NCBI GenBank assembly: GCA_019236675.1
Contig: JAFAIO010000265.1
Coordinates: 1-41,009, forward strand
Source: Verrucomicrobiota bacterium
Lineage (GTDB): Bacteria; Verrucomicrobiota; Verrucomicrobiia; Chthoniobacterales; JAFAMB01
Length of the DNA stretch: 41,009 nucleotides
Reading direction: 5' to 3'
The position numbers and the translations under genes are program-made. The first letter of the stretch is position 1, and each line of letters opens with the position of its first letter. The notes under the pieces were generated by a model that was given only the letters and a program-made list of their open reading frames with translations, did no database searches and had not been told where the DNA came from. Positions 1-9,779 of the stretch are shown here, in pieces.

Positions 1-168
1 CCATCTTCACGCCGAAGCACTTCATATTGTTTGTAGCGATCGACTTCCGGCATGATAAGGGCGCTCACAAACTGCACTTTAAGAGTCGGAAATGCAATTA
101 AGTCACACGAATAACAAGCCAACCGTTCAACGAGGCCCGGACTGCAAGACTCCAAAGACAGAATAATT

Positions 169-347
169 TCACAACAAGGGCACAAAGGTCACAAAGATGA
201 AGCCCTCGGCGGAGTTCCTGTGTGTCGCCTCTCGTGCTGATGAGCCACCGCTGCACCCTGACAAGGATTGATCTCTGAGGCCTTCGCGGCCTTGTTGTGA
301 ATATTTCTGTCCTTCGTGTTCTTTGTGTCTTTGTGGTGAATATTCTT
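169..347. repeat. Inverted pair of CACAAAG-type interspersed repeats around a unique core
   Basis: tttcacaacaagggcacaaaggtcacaaag on the left; ccttcgtgttctttgtgtctttgtggtgaatattc on the right. Confidence 0.6.
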
Positions 348-352
348 TTTGT

Positions 353-1564
353 ATGACAACCGCCTTTGGTCCGCTGCAAGGAGTTAAGGTGCTCGAACTG
401 GGGCACGTCATGGCCGGCCCGGTCAGCGGAATGATGCTGGCTGATATGGGCGCCCAGGTGATCAAGTTGGAGAAGATCGCCGGCGGCGACGATACCCGGA
501 GAATGGTGCCCCCTCGCATTAAAGAGGAATCCGCCGCGTTTTTGATATTGAACCGGAACAAGCGCGGGATTGCGGTTGATCTTAAGTCCCCCCGAGGCGT
601 TGAGATCGTGAAAAGACTGATCCAGGGAACCGATATCCTGATTGAAAACTTTCGGCTTGGTACCATGGAACGGCTCGGCTTGGGGTACGAAGATGCTCAG
701 AAGCTGAATCCCGGCCTGATCTACTGTTCGTTGTCGGGGTTCGGCCGTACGGGCCCTTACGCGGAGCGGGGTGGGTTTGATCTCGTGGCTCAAGGTATGT
801 CCGGCTTGATGAGCATCACCGGCAATCGACACGATGAGACGCCGGTTAAGGTCGGCCCACCGGTCACAGATATCACGGCCGGTATTCTTGGCGCCATGGG
901 CGTGCTGGCCGCCTATACCTACCGGCTCAAGACCGGCAAAGGCCAGTTAGTTGATACCTCCCTGTTCGAGGCCGGCATTGTGCAAACTTATTTCCATTCC
1001 GCGATCTTTCTGGCGACGGGGCAATCGCCTAGGCCGACCGGCTCAGCCCATATCATGAGCGCGCCGTACCAAGCCTTTCCGACTGCCGATGGCTGGATCA
1101 CCGTGGGCGCAGCCAACCAAGCGAATTGGCTGCGTTTGATCGAAGTCATTGAAGCCGCGGAGTTAGCGGGTGACCCGAGGTTCAAAGAAAATGCCGATCG
1201 GATGGATCATCTCGATGAACTGACTGAAGTACTGCAACCTTACTTCCGCCGGCGAACGTCGGCCGATTGGCTACTTCGGTTCGAGAAAGCCGGCTTACCT
1301 GCGGGCCCGATATACAATATGAAAGAGGTCCTGGAAAACGAACAGACCCAGGCGCGAAACATGTTAACCGAAGTGCCGCATCAAACCCTCGGAAGAGTAA
1401 AGACGCTGGGAGCGCCCGTGAAATTTTCCCGAACTCCCGCCGACGTCCGGCAAGGCGCCCCCGTCCTAGGACAGCATACACGCGAGATCCTGGCCGAGAT
1501 CGGGTTTAGCACCGAGGACGTGGAGCGCATGGAGAGGGAAGGGATAGTAAGCAGTAAGCAGTAA
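353..1564 (+). CDS. CaiB/BaiF family CoA-transferase (class III)
   Basis: ORF 323..1564. Family-typical N-terminus GVKVLELGHVMAGPVSGMMLADMGAQVIKLEK and LLIENFRLGTMERLGLGY-type core. ATG at 353 preferred because the first 10 codons of the longer ORF translate an upstream repeat. Stop TAA lies in a heptamer array. Confidence 0.9.
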   Translation: MTTAFGPLQGVKVLELGHVMAGPVSGMMLADMGAQVIKLEKIAGGDDTRRMVPPRIKEESAAFLILNRNKRGIAVDLKSPRGVEIVKRLIQGTDILIENFRLGTMERLGLGYEDAQKLNPGLIYCSLSGFGRTGPYAERGGFDLVAQGMSGLMSITGNRHDETPVKVGPPVTDITAGILGAMGVLAAYTYRLKTGKGQLVDTSLFEAGIVQTYFHSAIFLATGQSPRPTGSAHIMSAPYQAFPTADGWITVGAANQANWLRLIEVIEAAELAGDPRFKENADRMDHLDELTEVLQPYFRRRTSADWLLRFEKAGLPAGPIYNMKEVLENEQTQARNMLTEVPHQTLGRVKTLGAPVKFSRTPADVRQGAPVLGQHTREILAEIGFSTEDVERMEREGIVSSKQ

Positions 1565-1660
1565 GCAGTAAGCAGTAAGCAGTAAGCAGTAAGCAGTACA
1601 GACGACGTAAGCCGAGCCACACTGATTTCGGACCCACCGCTTACCGCTTACTGCTTACTA
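1547..1660. repeat. Heptamer array pair: (GTAAGCA)7 - core - (TGCTTAC)n
   Basis: Seven perfect GTAAGCA units at 1547..1595; inverse gcttaccgcttactgcttact at 1639..1659. Confidence 0.95.
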
Positions 1661-1667
1661 AACCAAT

Positions 1668-2441
1668 ATGGCAGACATCATCATCGACCGAAACGAGGGC
1701 ATCGCGGAGGTAAAATTCAACCGTCCCGAGGTGCGGAATGCTGTGACCTTTGAGATGTACGAAGCGGTTTACGATTTGTGCGCCGAGGCAAACGAAAAGG
1801 GTGAAATCAAAGCTATTATATTTGCCGGGGTAGATTCATCCGCGTTCGCGTCCGGCACGGATATTAGCCTGTTGCAAGGGATCAAGGATGGGAAGGGCGG
1901 GATCGATTACGAAGAGAGAATCGAGCGGGTAGTTGGTATCGTGGAGCGTTGCCGGGTGCCAACCATTGCCGCGATCGCAGGTGCGTGCACCGGTGGAGGA
2001 GCAGCGTTAGCGACCGCTTGCGATCTACGGATCGGAGGTAAGAATCTGCGTTTCGGTTATCCGATGGCGAAGACATTGGGTAATTGTTTGTCCCTGCCGA
2101 ATTCAGCGCGTTTGATTTTTCTGATTGGTCCTGGCCGGTTTAAAGAGCTTCTGCTGACAGCTAGGTTAATGGGAAGTGAGGAAGCGTATGCGACCGGGTT
2201 AATCAATGAAGTACTCGAGCCATCGGATGTGTTAGCCCGCGCTCGTGAAGTCGCCGGACGAATTGCTCAGAACGCTCCGCTGACCATCTGGGCAGCCAAG
2301 GAAGCGGTTCGCCGGTTACATGAAAAGTTACAGTCGGCAAATTTCAACGACGTGATCGAACAGAGTTATCAGAGCGAAGATTTCCGGCTTGGTGTCGAGT
2401 CCTTCATCACGAAACAGACCCCAAAGTGGACGGGTAGATAG
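1668..2441 (+). CDS. Enoyl-CoA hydratase/isomerase (crotonase) family protein
   Basis: Crotonase-like sequence: IAEVKFNRPEVRNAV, FASGTDISLLQ, AIAGACTGGGAALATACDLRI. Confidence 0.9.
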   Translation: MADIIIDRNEGIAEVKFNRPEVRNAVTFEMYEAVYDLCAEANEKGEIKAIIFAGVDSSAFASGTDISLLQGIKDGKGGIDYEERIERVVGIVERCRVPTIAAIAGACTGGGAALATACDLRIGGKNLRFGYPMAKTLGNCLSLPNSARLIFLIGPGRFKELLLTARLMGSEEAYATGLINEVLEPSDVLARAREVAGRIAQNAPLTIWAAKEAVRRLHEKLQSANFNDVIEQSYQSEDFRLGVESFITKQTPKWTGR

Positions 2442-2512
2442 GAAAGCCTCGTGCAAAGGACGCGGAGGACGCAACGGGAAGATTCTGTCGTGATGGGTTG
2501 CTGATCACCGCC

Positions 2513-2615
2513 GACTGGAGGGTAGCCGCTTTGGCGTGTCTTCGCTGAACCCCGCGTATTTTTCCCAGACACGGGTGCGATTTAGGAGCGTATGAACCAG
2601 GCGGCTCCCGGGAAC
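2513..2615 (+). repeat. GAGCCGC-type hairpin element (diverged copy)
   Basis: actggagggtagccgctttggcg ... ccaggcggctcccgggaac; same ends as 13181 and 30802 in the opposite orientation. Confidence 0.6.
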
Positions 2616-2742
2616 TACTCAGCGCACCGTTTTCACTAAGTCCCGTTATCTGTCATCCGTTGCTTCCTCTGCGTCCTCTGCTCGAGGCTCGGCAGAGAGA
2701 ATGTCCTGAGGCTGCGGCGTTGTTCGTCGTATTCGAAAAGAT

Positions 2743-2973
2743 ATGAATGCTAAATACGACTTCATTGTTTGGATTGGCAGCTGCATGGCTGCGATTTTAG
2801 GCGTGGCTAAAGCCGCGCTGAGCGAACAACCCTTATTTTGGCTGGTGGTTTGGCCCATGCCTGTGACCTTCGCCTCCGCGATTTTTGTCTTTTTTCGTCA
2901 GGGGTTCCATTTAGAAGGTGCCGTACTGGTGTTGGGGCGGGCGCGACGTCATTCGGTGAAAGACAAACCATGA
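2743..2973 (+). CDS. Small hypothetical membrane protein
   Basis: 76-aa ORF with two hydrophobic segments. Resembles the short membrane protein at 16008..16289 in layout (PVFWLLV.. / PLFWLVV..). No family recognised. Confidence 0.35.
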   Translation: MNAKYDFIVWIGSCMAAILGVAKAALSEQPLFWLVVWPMPVTFASAIFVFFRQGFHLEGAVLVLGRARRHSVKDKP

Positions 2974-3061
2974 TGAGTGCCAAAACTCTGAGTTCAAAAG
3001 GCCTGCGTTGCGGGTTGCAGTGCTCAGGTTGCGACTTGCGGTACTACCTCGCTACCGAAAC

Positions 3062-3127
3062 GCAAATAGCAAATAGACATCATCTTAGATCGGCCGGATC
3101 ACCGGCGGCATTTGCTATCTGCTATTG
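3062..3127. repeat. Heptamer array pair of ATAGCAA type
   Basis: gcaaatagcaaatag (3062..3076) and inverse tttgctatctgctattg (3111..3127). Confidence 0.7.
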
Positions 3128-3147
3128 ATTGACGAGCCTCAGGCGAG

Positions 3148-3669
3148 TCAATCATCGCTCACCAGCGGATGGTGAGGTCTGGAGAGGGTACCACCGTAGG
3201 CATAGAACGCGTTGCGCGTTTGGCCCTCACTAAAAGTTGTCACGTGCGCGGTGAGCCCAGCTTTGATTTGCATCCGAGCAACCACCTGTTTCCAATGATC
3301 GGCATACATCCGCTCGGTAGATCCGTCATCGCATACCTCGACGTAGGTCGTGGTCCAATTCAGCTGGGTATCAAGTTGGTACTCACCGGGCGGCAAACCG
3401 CCGAATGCGAACCGGCCGTCGGCATCGGTTTTGATTGTTATGGCCTGGCCACCGGACGCGAACAAGGGTGTTAACTTGACGGTTTCACCGGCGCCATACA
3501 CTACCTGGTCCCCAAAAGTTCCGCTTAACCGCCCGACTAAAGCCCCGCCTTTTTGATCCTGGGTGTGAGTGTTTTTAGGACGTTCACCCGCTGACATGGT
3601 ATCGGCGAGGCAAAGTGTAACTCCGAGCGCGGCGACGATAAGGTGCCCAAAGTTGGTTCTGACTTTCAT
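3148..3669 (-). CDS. Secreted protein with carboxypeptidase-regulatory-like (Ig-like) domain
   Basis: N-terminal signal-like segment; VKLTPLFASGGQAITIKTDADGRFAFGGLPPGEYQL is typical of the regulatory-like beta-sandwich repeat. Confidence 0.6.
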   Translation of the reverse strand: MKVRTNFGHLIVAALGVTLCLADTMSAGERPKNTHTQDQKGGALVGRLSGTFGDQVVYGAGETVKLTPLFASGGQAITIKTDADGRFAFGGLPPGEYQLDTQLNWTTTYVEVCDDGSTERMYADHWKQVVARMQIKAGLTAHVTTFSEGQTRNAFYAYGGTLSRPHHPLVSDD

Positions 3670-3971
3670 GTAATTATTTCTAAGCGGGGTCGGCAGTTTT
3701 TAGGTAAGCGAAAGACGTGCCAATAACTTGCTGATTGCAGAACCTTTCGGTGGATCTGGTACAACGGCAGGAGCTTATCTGCCGATGGTTCTACGGTAGC
3801 TGGTGAGGAGTTCGTATTATACGATCAAACCTGGAAAGCCGATTCCTGCTTCCCAGTAGCGAAACGACTTCTGATCATTTTTGCGACTTTCGGCTCAGAA
3901 TCGGATTCGCTGACTGACCCCGGGTCAGTCAACAATTGTCGGGGTTTTGATCCATCGTTTGATTCTACGCC

Positions 3972-4003
3972 GTCGGCCTCGCAAGCGAGGCAGCGCTCCA
4001 CGG
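3972..4003 (+). repeat. REP-like palindromic element
   Basis: gtcggcctcgcaagcgaggcagcgctccacgg; perfect GCCTCGC-AA-GCGAGGC stem. Confidence 0.8.
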
Positions 4004-4030
4004 GGGACGACCGCTTCGGCTGATCAACCG

Positions 4031-4429
4031 CTAACGACCTTCGTATTGTTCGTCGCTGACCTTTTCCATCCAATCGGCGGACTTGCCATCGAGTTGTTCC
4101 ACGATGGCGATGTGCGTCATGGCGGTCGTCGGGGTCGCGCCGTGCCAATGTTTTTCACCGGGCGGAAACCAGATCACGTCTCCCGGACGGATTTCCTCGA
4201 TTGGGCCTCCCCAGCGCTGGGCCAAGCCACAGCCCGCGGTTACGATCAGAGTCTGCCCCAGTGGATGGGTGTGCCACGCGGTACGAGCGCCGGGTTCGAA
4301 TGTGACGCCGGCGCCGAATGTTCGCGCCGGAGGCCGTGGATCGAATAGAGGATCAATGCGGACCGTGCCGGTAAAGTACTCGGCCGGGCCTTTGCCTGAA
4401 GGTCGGGAGCCAAGGCGTTGGATGTCCAT
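4031..4429 (-). CDS. Cupin-domain protein
   Basis: [25 protein letters not shown]...[19 protein letters not shown] matches cupin motifs 1 and 2. Confidence 0.85.
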   Translation of the reverse strand: MDIQRLGSRPSGKGPAEYFTGTVRIDPLFDPRPPARTFGAGVTFEPGARTAWHTHPLGQTLIVTAGCGLAQRWGGPIEEIRPGDVIWFPPGEKHWHGATPTTAMTHIAIVEQLDGKSADWMEKVSDEQYEGR

Positions 4430-4442
4430 GGGGAGGGGAGAA

Positions 4443-4532
4443 GTAATCAGTAACCAGTAGGTCAGTGTTCAGTAATGACTGGTTTCATCGATAATCGCTA
4501 CTGGAAACTGATTACTGACACACTGATTACTT
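4443..4532. repeat. Heptamer array pair, GTAATCA/GTAACCA type
   Basis: gtaatcagtaaccagtaggtcagtgttcagtaatga ... ctggaaactgattactgacacactgattactt. Confidence 0.85.
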
Positions 4533-4718
4533 GAGACTATCCAGCCGCTCCCGGGTGCGGGAAGGCAGCGCTCCACAAGGTGCAAAAATTGCTTTGCGTG
4601 AGGTGGTTGCGATTTGAGAAACTGTTGTTTAGCGGGAAGAGCAGCGAGGCTAGTTTGGGGGCGCGTAGGGCCGTTTGAAAGGCAGGGTTAAGCAGGCCGG
4701 CACCGTTTCCGCAGCGTA

Positions 4719-7700
4719 ATGAAGATAATCCGGGTGTTCGTCTCATCACCAGGAGACGTTAAAGCCGAGCGATCAATTGCAGACCGCTTGTTACGGTCCA
4801 CGGCCGAAGAATTCGGCATCCCGGTCAGCGTGCAATACTCAAATTTTCTTCGGGAGGAACGGTCTTCGGTTTTGCCGGACACGAAAGTGACGGGCTGCGA
4901 GTTAGTTCTTTGTCCTTATTTTTGGGAGTATCAGCGATTTTCTTCGGATCTCGGGTATCAAGATCAGATTCCAAACCCAGCGCAATTTGACTTAGTTATT
5001 TGTATCCTCTGGTCCCGGCTGGGGACAAAGTTGCATCCTCGTTTCAGGATGCCGGACGGCAGCGAACCCCGGTCCGGAACGGAGTTTGAACTTGGGTGGG
5101 CAAAGGAGCAACACAAGACGACGCCTGGAGTCCCGGCGCTGCAGGTCTATCGGAACCGGAGCCGGCCTAATCCACCGGTTGATGCACCGGAAAAACTCGA
5201 AGAATTCCTCAACCAATGGAAAGCGTTAGAAGAGTTTCTTAGCACTTGGAGCAGAGATGGCGAGGGCAAGTTTATTGGTGCGTTCAATAGTTACAGGAGT
5301 CTGGAAGAGTTTGAACGGCTATTTCGAGAACATTTTCGAGATTTTCTTTTCACGCAGATTTCCGGCGAACGCGAACGTTTGTTGATGGCGCGCCGGAGCC
5401 GGCCTCGGCGTTGGAAAGAAAACCCGTTTCGTGGCCTCGAGGTTTTTGATTTTGAACATGCACCGATCTTTCACGGTAGAACTAAGGAGATCGGAGCAGT
5501 ACTCGAGGCGTTGGAAGCCCAGCTCAGCGAGCACAGGCCGTTCGTACTGGTTGTTGGTCCGAGCGGTTCCGGTAAGAGTTCGTTGGTGCGGGCTGGTGTG
5601 CTTCCATTGTTAACCCAACCAGAGACGATTGAAGGAATCGGCCTCTGGCGCCGGGCGGTTACGAGACCGGGAGCTGGTGGACGTGATAGCGATTGTTTTG
5701 ACACGTTGGCCAGCGCGCTGCTTGAGTCATCAGCGCTGCCGGCTCTCGAAAATCCGGAATCAGGAGATGCCGTGCGAGATTTGGCAGCGGAGCTAAGAGA
5801 ACATGCTGATAGCATCGCGCTGCGACTTCGCGACGCTCTCGATCACGCGGCGCGGGAATGGAAAATTGAACAGACTCACTACCTGACGGAAAAAGAGCGC
5901 CAGTTCAGGGAGGCAGGCCGGCCTGCGGATGCAGAGACAGCTCGGGACCAGCGGGAGAGACTTGAGCTCCCCAGAGCGCGTTTAGCATTAGTGATCGACC
6001 AGTTAGAAGAACTGTTCACCAGCAGTTTCTCATCAGACGTTCAGCAGAAATACGTTGCCACTATTGCGGGTCTGGCCCGCAGTGGCCGGGTCTTTGTCGT
6101 CGGGACTTTAAGGAGCGATTTCTACCCTTCGTATCAGCAATTCCCTGATTTGATCGAGCTTAGCAGACCGGCAGGAAAAGTAGACCTCCGGCCGCCGAGT
6201 GGAAATGAGATTGGCAACATGATCCGGTTACCGGCCGAAGCGGCCGGTCTACAGTTCGAGGAGGATCAAGCGTCAGGTCAACGTCTCGATCAAGCCCTGG
6301 CTGAGGTTGCCACCGTTACACCGGAATCGCTTCCGTTGTTGGAACACGTTTTGTCACTTCTTTATGAAGCGCAGGCGGCCCGGAGTGACGACCTGCTTCG
6401 GTGGTCGGACTATCGCCAGCTCGGCGAACTGCAGGGGGCATTGGCTAAACACGCCGAGGCTGTGTTCAACACTTTACAACCGCATGAGCAAGCAGCGTTT
6501 CCTGTGATCATGCGGCGCTTGGTTACGCTAGGCCAAGGCGAAGAAGAAGTACCGAATCGGCGAACCGTACCTTATCGCGATTTTGTTATATCGACCGATC
6601 ATGATGCGGATGCGCGCGCGTTTGTTGATCTCTTTATCAAGGAACGGCTGCTGGTGGCGGATACGGATCCGCAAGGGGAGATGACAGTCACTGTTGCTCA
6701 TGAGGCGCTCCTTCGTGAGTGGCAACGGGTCAAAGCGTGGTTGAAAGAGAATCGCGATTTCTTGCGGATGCGCGACCGCCTGGATGCGAGCCTCCAGCTC
6801 TGGGACAATCGCGGCAAACAAAAGGATGATCTGCTCCGCCCTGGTCTTGCGCTAGCCGAAGGCGAAAAACTGGTCAAAGACTTCGAGGAGTCGTTGAGCC
6901 TGGAAGCGATCAATTATGTCCGCGCGAGTATCACCGAAAGAAGAAGACGCCGGCGTGTCCAGGACAGGATTCGTTATACGATTTTGGCCTCCATAACCGG
7001 GCTGGCGATATTTGCCGGGTTGCAATGGTTCCGCGCTGAGCGTCAACGCCAGAGCGAAGCTCAAGCCCTCAAATCTGAAGCGGAGATTGCGGCGAAGCTG
7101 AAAGAACAGTTGAGCCAGGCGAGCTGGGCGAGTTTTAATCAGGCAGAGCGCCAGTTTCAGCTAAAAGAGTGGAATGAGTCGATTGCTCTTTTAGCTCGCG
7201 CGATCAAGTTCGATCCGACCAATCAAGTCGTTTCTCAGCGGTTCTTTCACGAGCTGATTGCCCACCGGGAAAAAGCCCGGCCGCTCCCGGTCCGTTGGTT
7301 TGCTCACCATGATGTGGTTTACCATGCGTCGTTCGATGGCGGTGGGACGCGGATTCTGACCGCAAGCTGGGATAAGACGGCCAAACTTTGGGAAACAAGG
7401 TCGGGAAGCCTGATCATGACTTTCGCTCACAATGCGGCAGTCAATACGGCGAAGTTCAGTCCTGATGGCAAGCGAGTCATCACCGCCAGTGCGGATAAAA
7501 CAGCGAAGATTTGGGAAGCGGGCTCCGGTCGGGTCCTAAGTTCGTTTAACCATCAGGACAGTGTGACTGATGCGAGTTTCAGTGCTGATGGTGCTCAGAT
7601 CGCGACCGCGAGTGCTGACAAGACAGTGAAGGTTTGGGACGCAAGCTCAGGCCGGCTTATCGCGACCTTAGCGCACCAGGGCGTCGTGAACGCAGTGACG

Positions 7701-9779
7701 TTTAGTCCTGATGGCAAGCGGATCCTTACCGCAAGCGCGGACAAGACTGCCAAGCTCTGGGATGCAGTATCGGGCGCATTGATCACATCTTTTTCTCATC
7801 AAGGCATCGTTTATTTTGCCCTCTTCAGCCCGGATGGAACCCGGATTGTGACGACTAGCGCAGACAGGACGGCCAAGCTTTGGGATGCGAGTTCGGGTAA
7901 TCTCCTGGCAACATTTAACCATCAGGACAGCGTCTATTATGCGGCATTCAGCCCTGATGGTACCCGGGTGATTTCTGCCAGCGCGGACAAGTCCGCCAAG
8001 CTTTGGGAGACCGCATCGGCTAAACTAATCGCTACTCTCCCGCATCAAGACGTGGTCTATCATGTCGCTTTTAGCCCCGATGGTGAACGGATGGTGACAG
8101 CGAGTTGGGACAGGACCGCAAAACTCTGGATGACATCAGGCAAGCTGATCGCGTCGTTTTCGCATCAGGACGAGGTGAACGATGCCGTTTTCAGCCCGGA
8201 TGGCTCACAAGTGTTGACGGCGAGCTGGGACAAGACCGTGAAACTCTGGGAGGCGAGAATAGGCGAGTTGATCGCTTCATTCGACCACTCGGACGGCGTG
8301 AATGATGTCGTTTTCAGCCCGGACGGCACCCGTGTTTTAACAGCGGGCGCCGACGGCAAAGCCAGGCTTTGGGACGCAATCTCGGGAAAGCTTATCGGGT
8401 CGTTTCAGCATGACGCGAGTGTCAACGCCGTGGCTTTCAGTCCCGATGGTTCTCGAATTTTGGCGGGCGCTGCCGATCGCACTGCCAAAATCTGGGAGAT
8501 CAAAACGGGTGGGCTCCTGGCCACATTCTCACACGAGGAGAGTGTCAACGCGGCGGCCTTTAGCCCTGATGGGGAGCGAATTTTGACCGCTGGCTCCGAT
8601 AAGAAGGCAAAACTCTGGGATTTGGCCTCGGGTAAGCTTCTCTTAACCCTCGCCCATGATGAGGGTGTTAACGCGGCGGCATTCAGTCCCGACGGGCGGC
8701 GGATTCTCACGGCAAGTGTAGATAAGACTGCCAGACTTTGGGATGCGGCTACAGGTAATCCGGTGGCTTCATTTAATCATGAGGACAGCGTGAACCATGT
8801 GGCCTTCAGCCCGGATGGCTCACAAATCCTGACTGCCTGTGCGGACGGGACGGCGGATCTTTGGGATATCTCTATGGGAAAGGTTATACAGGTTTTTGCT
8901 CATGCAGAGCCCGTCCGCTGCGCCGTGTTCAGCCCGGATGGAGCGCAGATCCTGACTGGGAGCAGCGACCATATCGCTCGACTCTGGGATATAGCCTCAG
9001 GCAAGCTAATCGCGGTTTTTAATCATCAGGACACCGTCCGATGCGCAGCCTTCTGCGGGGATGGCACGCGAATTCTCACTGGCAGCGCGGATAATACGGC
9101 TAAGCTCTGGGATCTCACCACTCCAACCGAGCTATCCAAACAGGTCAAGAACCTCCCTGATAGAAAGCCTGGGAGTAGCTCTTCGACGCCCGGGGTTACT
9201 TCTGAGGGGCTCCCGGTTGAAAGGCTCTCGGAAATTGCTATCGGACTGCGATTCTCTGACGATGGCTCGTTAGTGACGGTTGACGAGCAACGTCGACAGC
9301 AATTGACCCAGGAGGTGAGAAGTTTAATGGAAGCCCGGCCGGCTGGCGTCCGATTCATACAATGGTTCCTAGGCGCAGGTGGCGACCGAACACTATTTCC
9401 GGGAAGCAAAACCAAAGCGATAGATTGGGTACATAACGAGCTTTTAACCAACGCAGATCTGAGTGAAGAATGGCTTCGCTCTACATTGGTATCGGTCCCG
9501 GAAGATCCTTTATTGCATGTAGCGTTGGCAAAATTCGAAAACAATCCGCAGCGGGCAGATTTTCTCCGGACATTTGGTCTGGCCCGAATGCCAAAAGACT
9601 CAGCTCTGTGCGTGCGCATTGCTGAGATGCTTTTGGAGCAACATCAACCCAAACTAGCCCTCACCGCGGTTGAGAAAGGGATCGTTGTGGATGCAAGCAA
9701 TGAATCAGCTCAGCATCTTCGACTCGAAATACTGGAATCTCTGCAGCGCGACAAAGGTCAAGGCTCTGCGGATCCGTAG
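4719..9779 (+). CDS. DUF4062-like N-terminal domain + STAND-type NTPase + TM segment + 15 WD40 repeats + C-terminal helical region
   Basis: IRVFVSSPGDVKAER (DUF4062-like start); Walker A VGPSGSGKSSLVRAGVLP; Walker B-like RLALVIDQLEELFT; hydrophobic segment YTILASITGLAIFAGLQWF; 15 units of the type H..VN.AAFSPDG.RILTAS.DKTAKLWD. Confidence 0.88.
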   Translation: MKIIRVFVSSPGDVKAERSIADRLLRSTAEEFGIPVSVQYSNFLREERSSVLPDTKVTGCELVLCPYFWEYQRFSSDLGYQDQIPNPAQFDLVICILWSRLGTKLHPRFRMPDGSEPRSGTEFELGWAKEQHKTTPGVPALQVYRNRSRPNPPVDAPEKLEEFLNQWKALEEFLSTWSRDGEGKFIGAFNSYRSLEEFERLFREHFRDFLFTQISGERERLLMARRSRPRRWKENPFRGLEVFDFEHAPIFHGRTKEIGAVLEALEAQLSEHRPFVLVVGPSGSGKSSLVRAGVLPLLTQPETIEGIGLWRRAVTRPGAGGRDSDCFDTLASALLESSALPALENPESGDAVRDLAAELREHADSIALRLRDALDHAAREWKIEQTHYLTEKERQFREAGRPADAETARDQRERLELPRARLALVIDQLEELFTSSFSSDVQQKYVATIAGLARSGRVFVVGTLRSDFYPSYQQFPDLIELSRPAGKVDLRPPSGNEIGNMIRLPAEAAGLQFEEDQASGQRLDQALAEVATVTPESLPLLEHVLSLLYEAQAARSDDLLRWSDYRQLGELQGALAKHAEAVFNTLQPHEQAAFPVIMRRLVTLGQGEEEVPNRRTVPYRDFVISTDHDADARAFVDLFIKERLLVADTDPQGEMTVTVAHEALLREWQRVKAWLKENRDFLRMRDRLDASLQLWDNRGKQKDDLLRPGLALAEGEKLVKDFEESLSLEAINYVRASITERRRRRRVQDRIRYTILASITGLAIFAGLQWFRAERQRQSEAQALKSEAEIAAKLKEQLSQASWASFNQAERQFQLKEWNESIALLARAIKFDPTNQVVSQRFFHELIAHREKARPLPVRWFAHHDVVYHASFDGGGTRILTASWDKTAKLWETRSGSLIMTFAHNAAVNTAKFSPDGKRVITASADKTAKIWEAGSGRVLSSFNHQDSVTDASFSADGAQIATASADKTVKVWDASSGRLIATLAHQGVVNAVTFSPDGKRILTASADKTAKLWDAVSGALITSFSHQGIVYFALFSPDGTRIVTTSADRTAKLWDASSGNLLATFNHQDSVYYAAFSPDGTRVISASADKSAKLWETASAKLIATLPHQDVVYHVAFSPDGERMVTASWDRTAKLWMTSGKLIASFSHQDEVNDAVFSPDGSQVLTASWDKTVKLWEARIGELIASFDHSDGVNDVVFSPDGTRVLTAGADGKARLWDAISGKLIGSFQHDASVNAVAFSPDGSRILAGAADRTAKIWEIKTGGLLATFSHEESVNAAAFSPDGERILTAGSDKKAKLWDLASGKLLLTLAHDEGVNAAAFSPDGRRILTASVDKTARLWDAATGNPVASFNHEDSVNHVAFSPDGSQILTACADGTADLWDISMGKVIQVFAHAEPVRCAVFSPDGAQILTGSSDHIARLWDIASGKLIAVFNHQDTVRCAAFCGDGTRILTGSADNTAKLWDLTTPTELSKQVKNLPDRKPGSSSSTPGVTSEGLPVERLSEIAIGLRFSDDGSLVTVDEQRRQQLTQEVRSLMEARPAGVRFIQWFLGAGGDRTLFPGSKTKAIDWVHNELLTNADLSEEWLRSTLVSVPEDPLLHVALAKFENNPQRADFLRTFGLARMPKDSALCVRIAEMLLEQHQPKLALTAVEKGIVVDASNESAQHLRLEILESLQRDKGQGSADP
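7304..9140 (+). repeat. 15 tandem ~123-bp coding repeats (41-aa WD40 blades)
   Basis: Counted directly in the translation. Units run from HHDVVYHASFDGGGTRILTASWDKTAKLWE to HQDTVRCAAFCGDGTRILTGSADNTAKLWD; one unit is 40 aa. Confidence 0.85.

Noticed and set aside
98-832. 244-aa minus-strand ORF and 165-aa ORF at 169..666
   Set aside because: Antisense to the CoA-transferase and spanning an interspersed repeat; no recognisable domain.
1547-1600. Possible CRISPR array from regularly repeated short units
   Set aside because: The units are contiguous 7-mers with no spacers and no cas genes are present.
1381-1620. Minus-strand ORF with LLTAYCLLLTAYCLLLT (similar at 40490..40702 and 40521..40844)
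   Set aside because: Low-complexity translation of the stop-free strand of the heptamer arrays.
3825-4148. ORF containing ..SSPVERCLACEADGVES..
   Set aside because: The recognisable peptide VERCLACEAD is the translation of the REP-like element; the rest overlaps the cupin gene antisense.
7191-8710. Minus-strand ORFs within the WD40 region (e.g. 7595..7786, 8165..8359, 8405..8710)
   Set aside because: They translate the antisense of the WD40 units (repeating LSALAVRIR.PSGLK.ALT) and reflect codon bias in the repeats, not genes.
9026-9619. 197-aa minus-strand ORF overlapping the end of the STAND/WD40 gene
   Set aside because: Fully antisense to a well-supported CDS, with no domain-like sequence.
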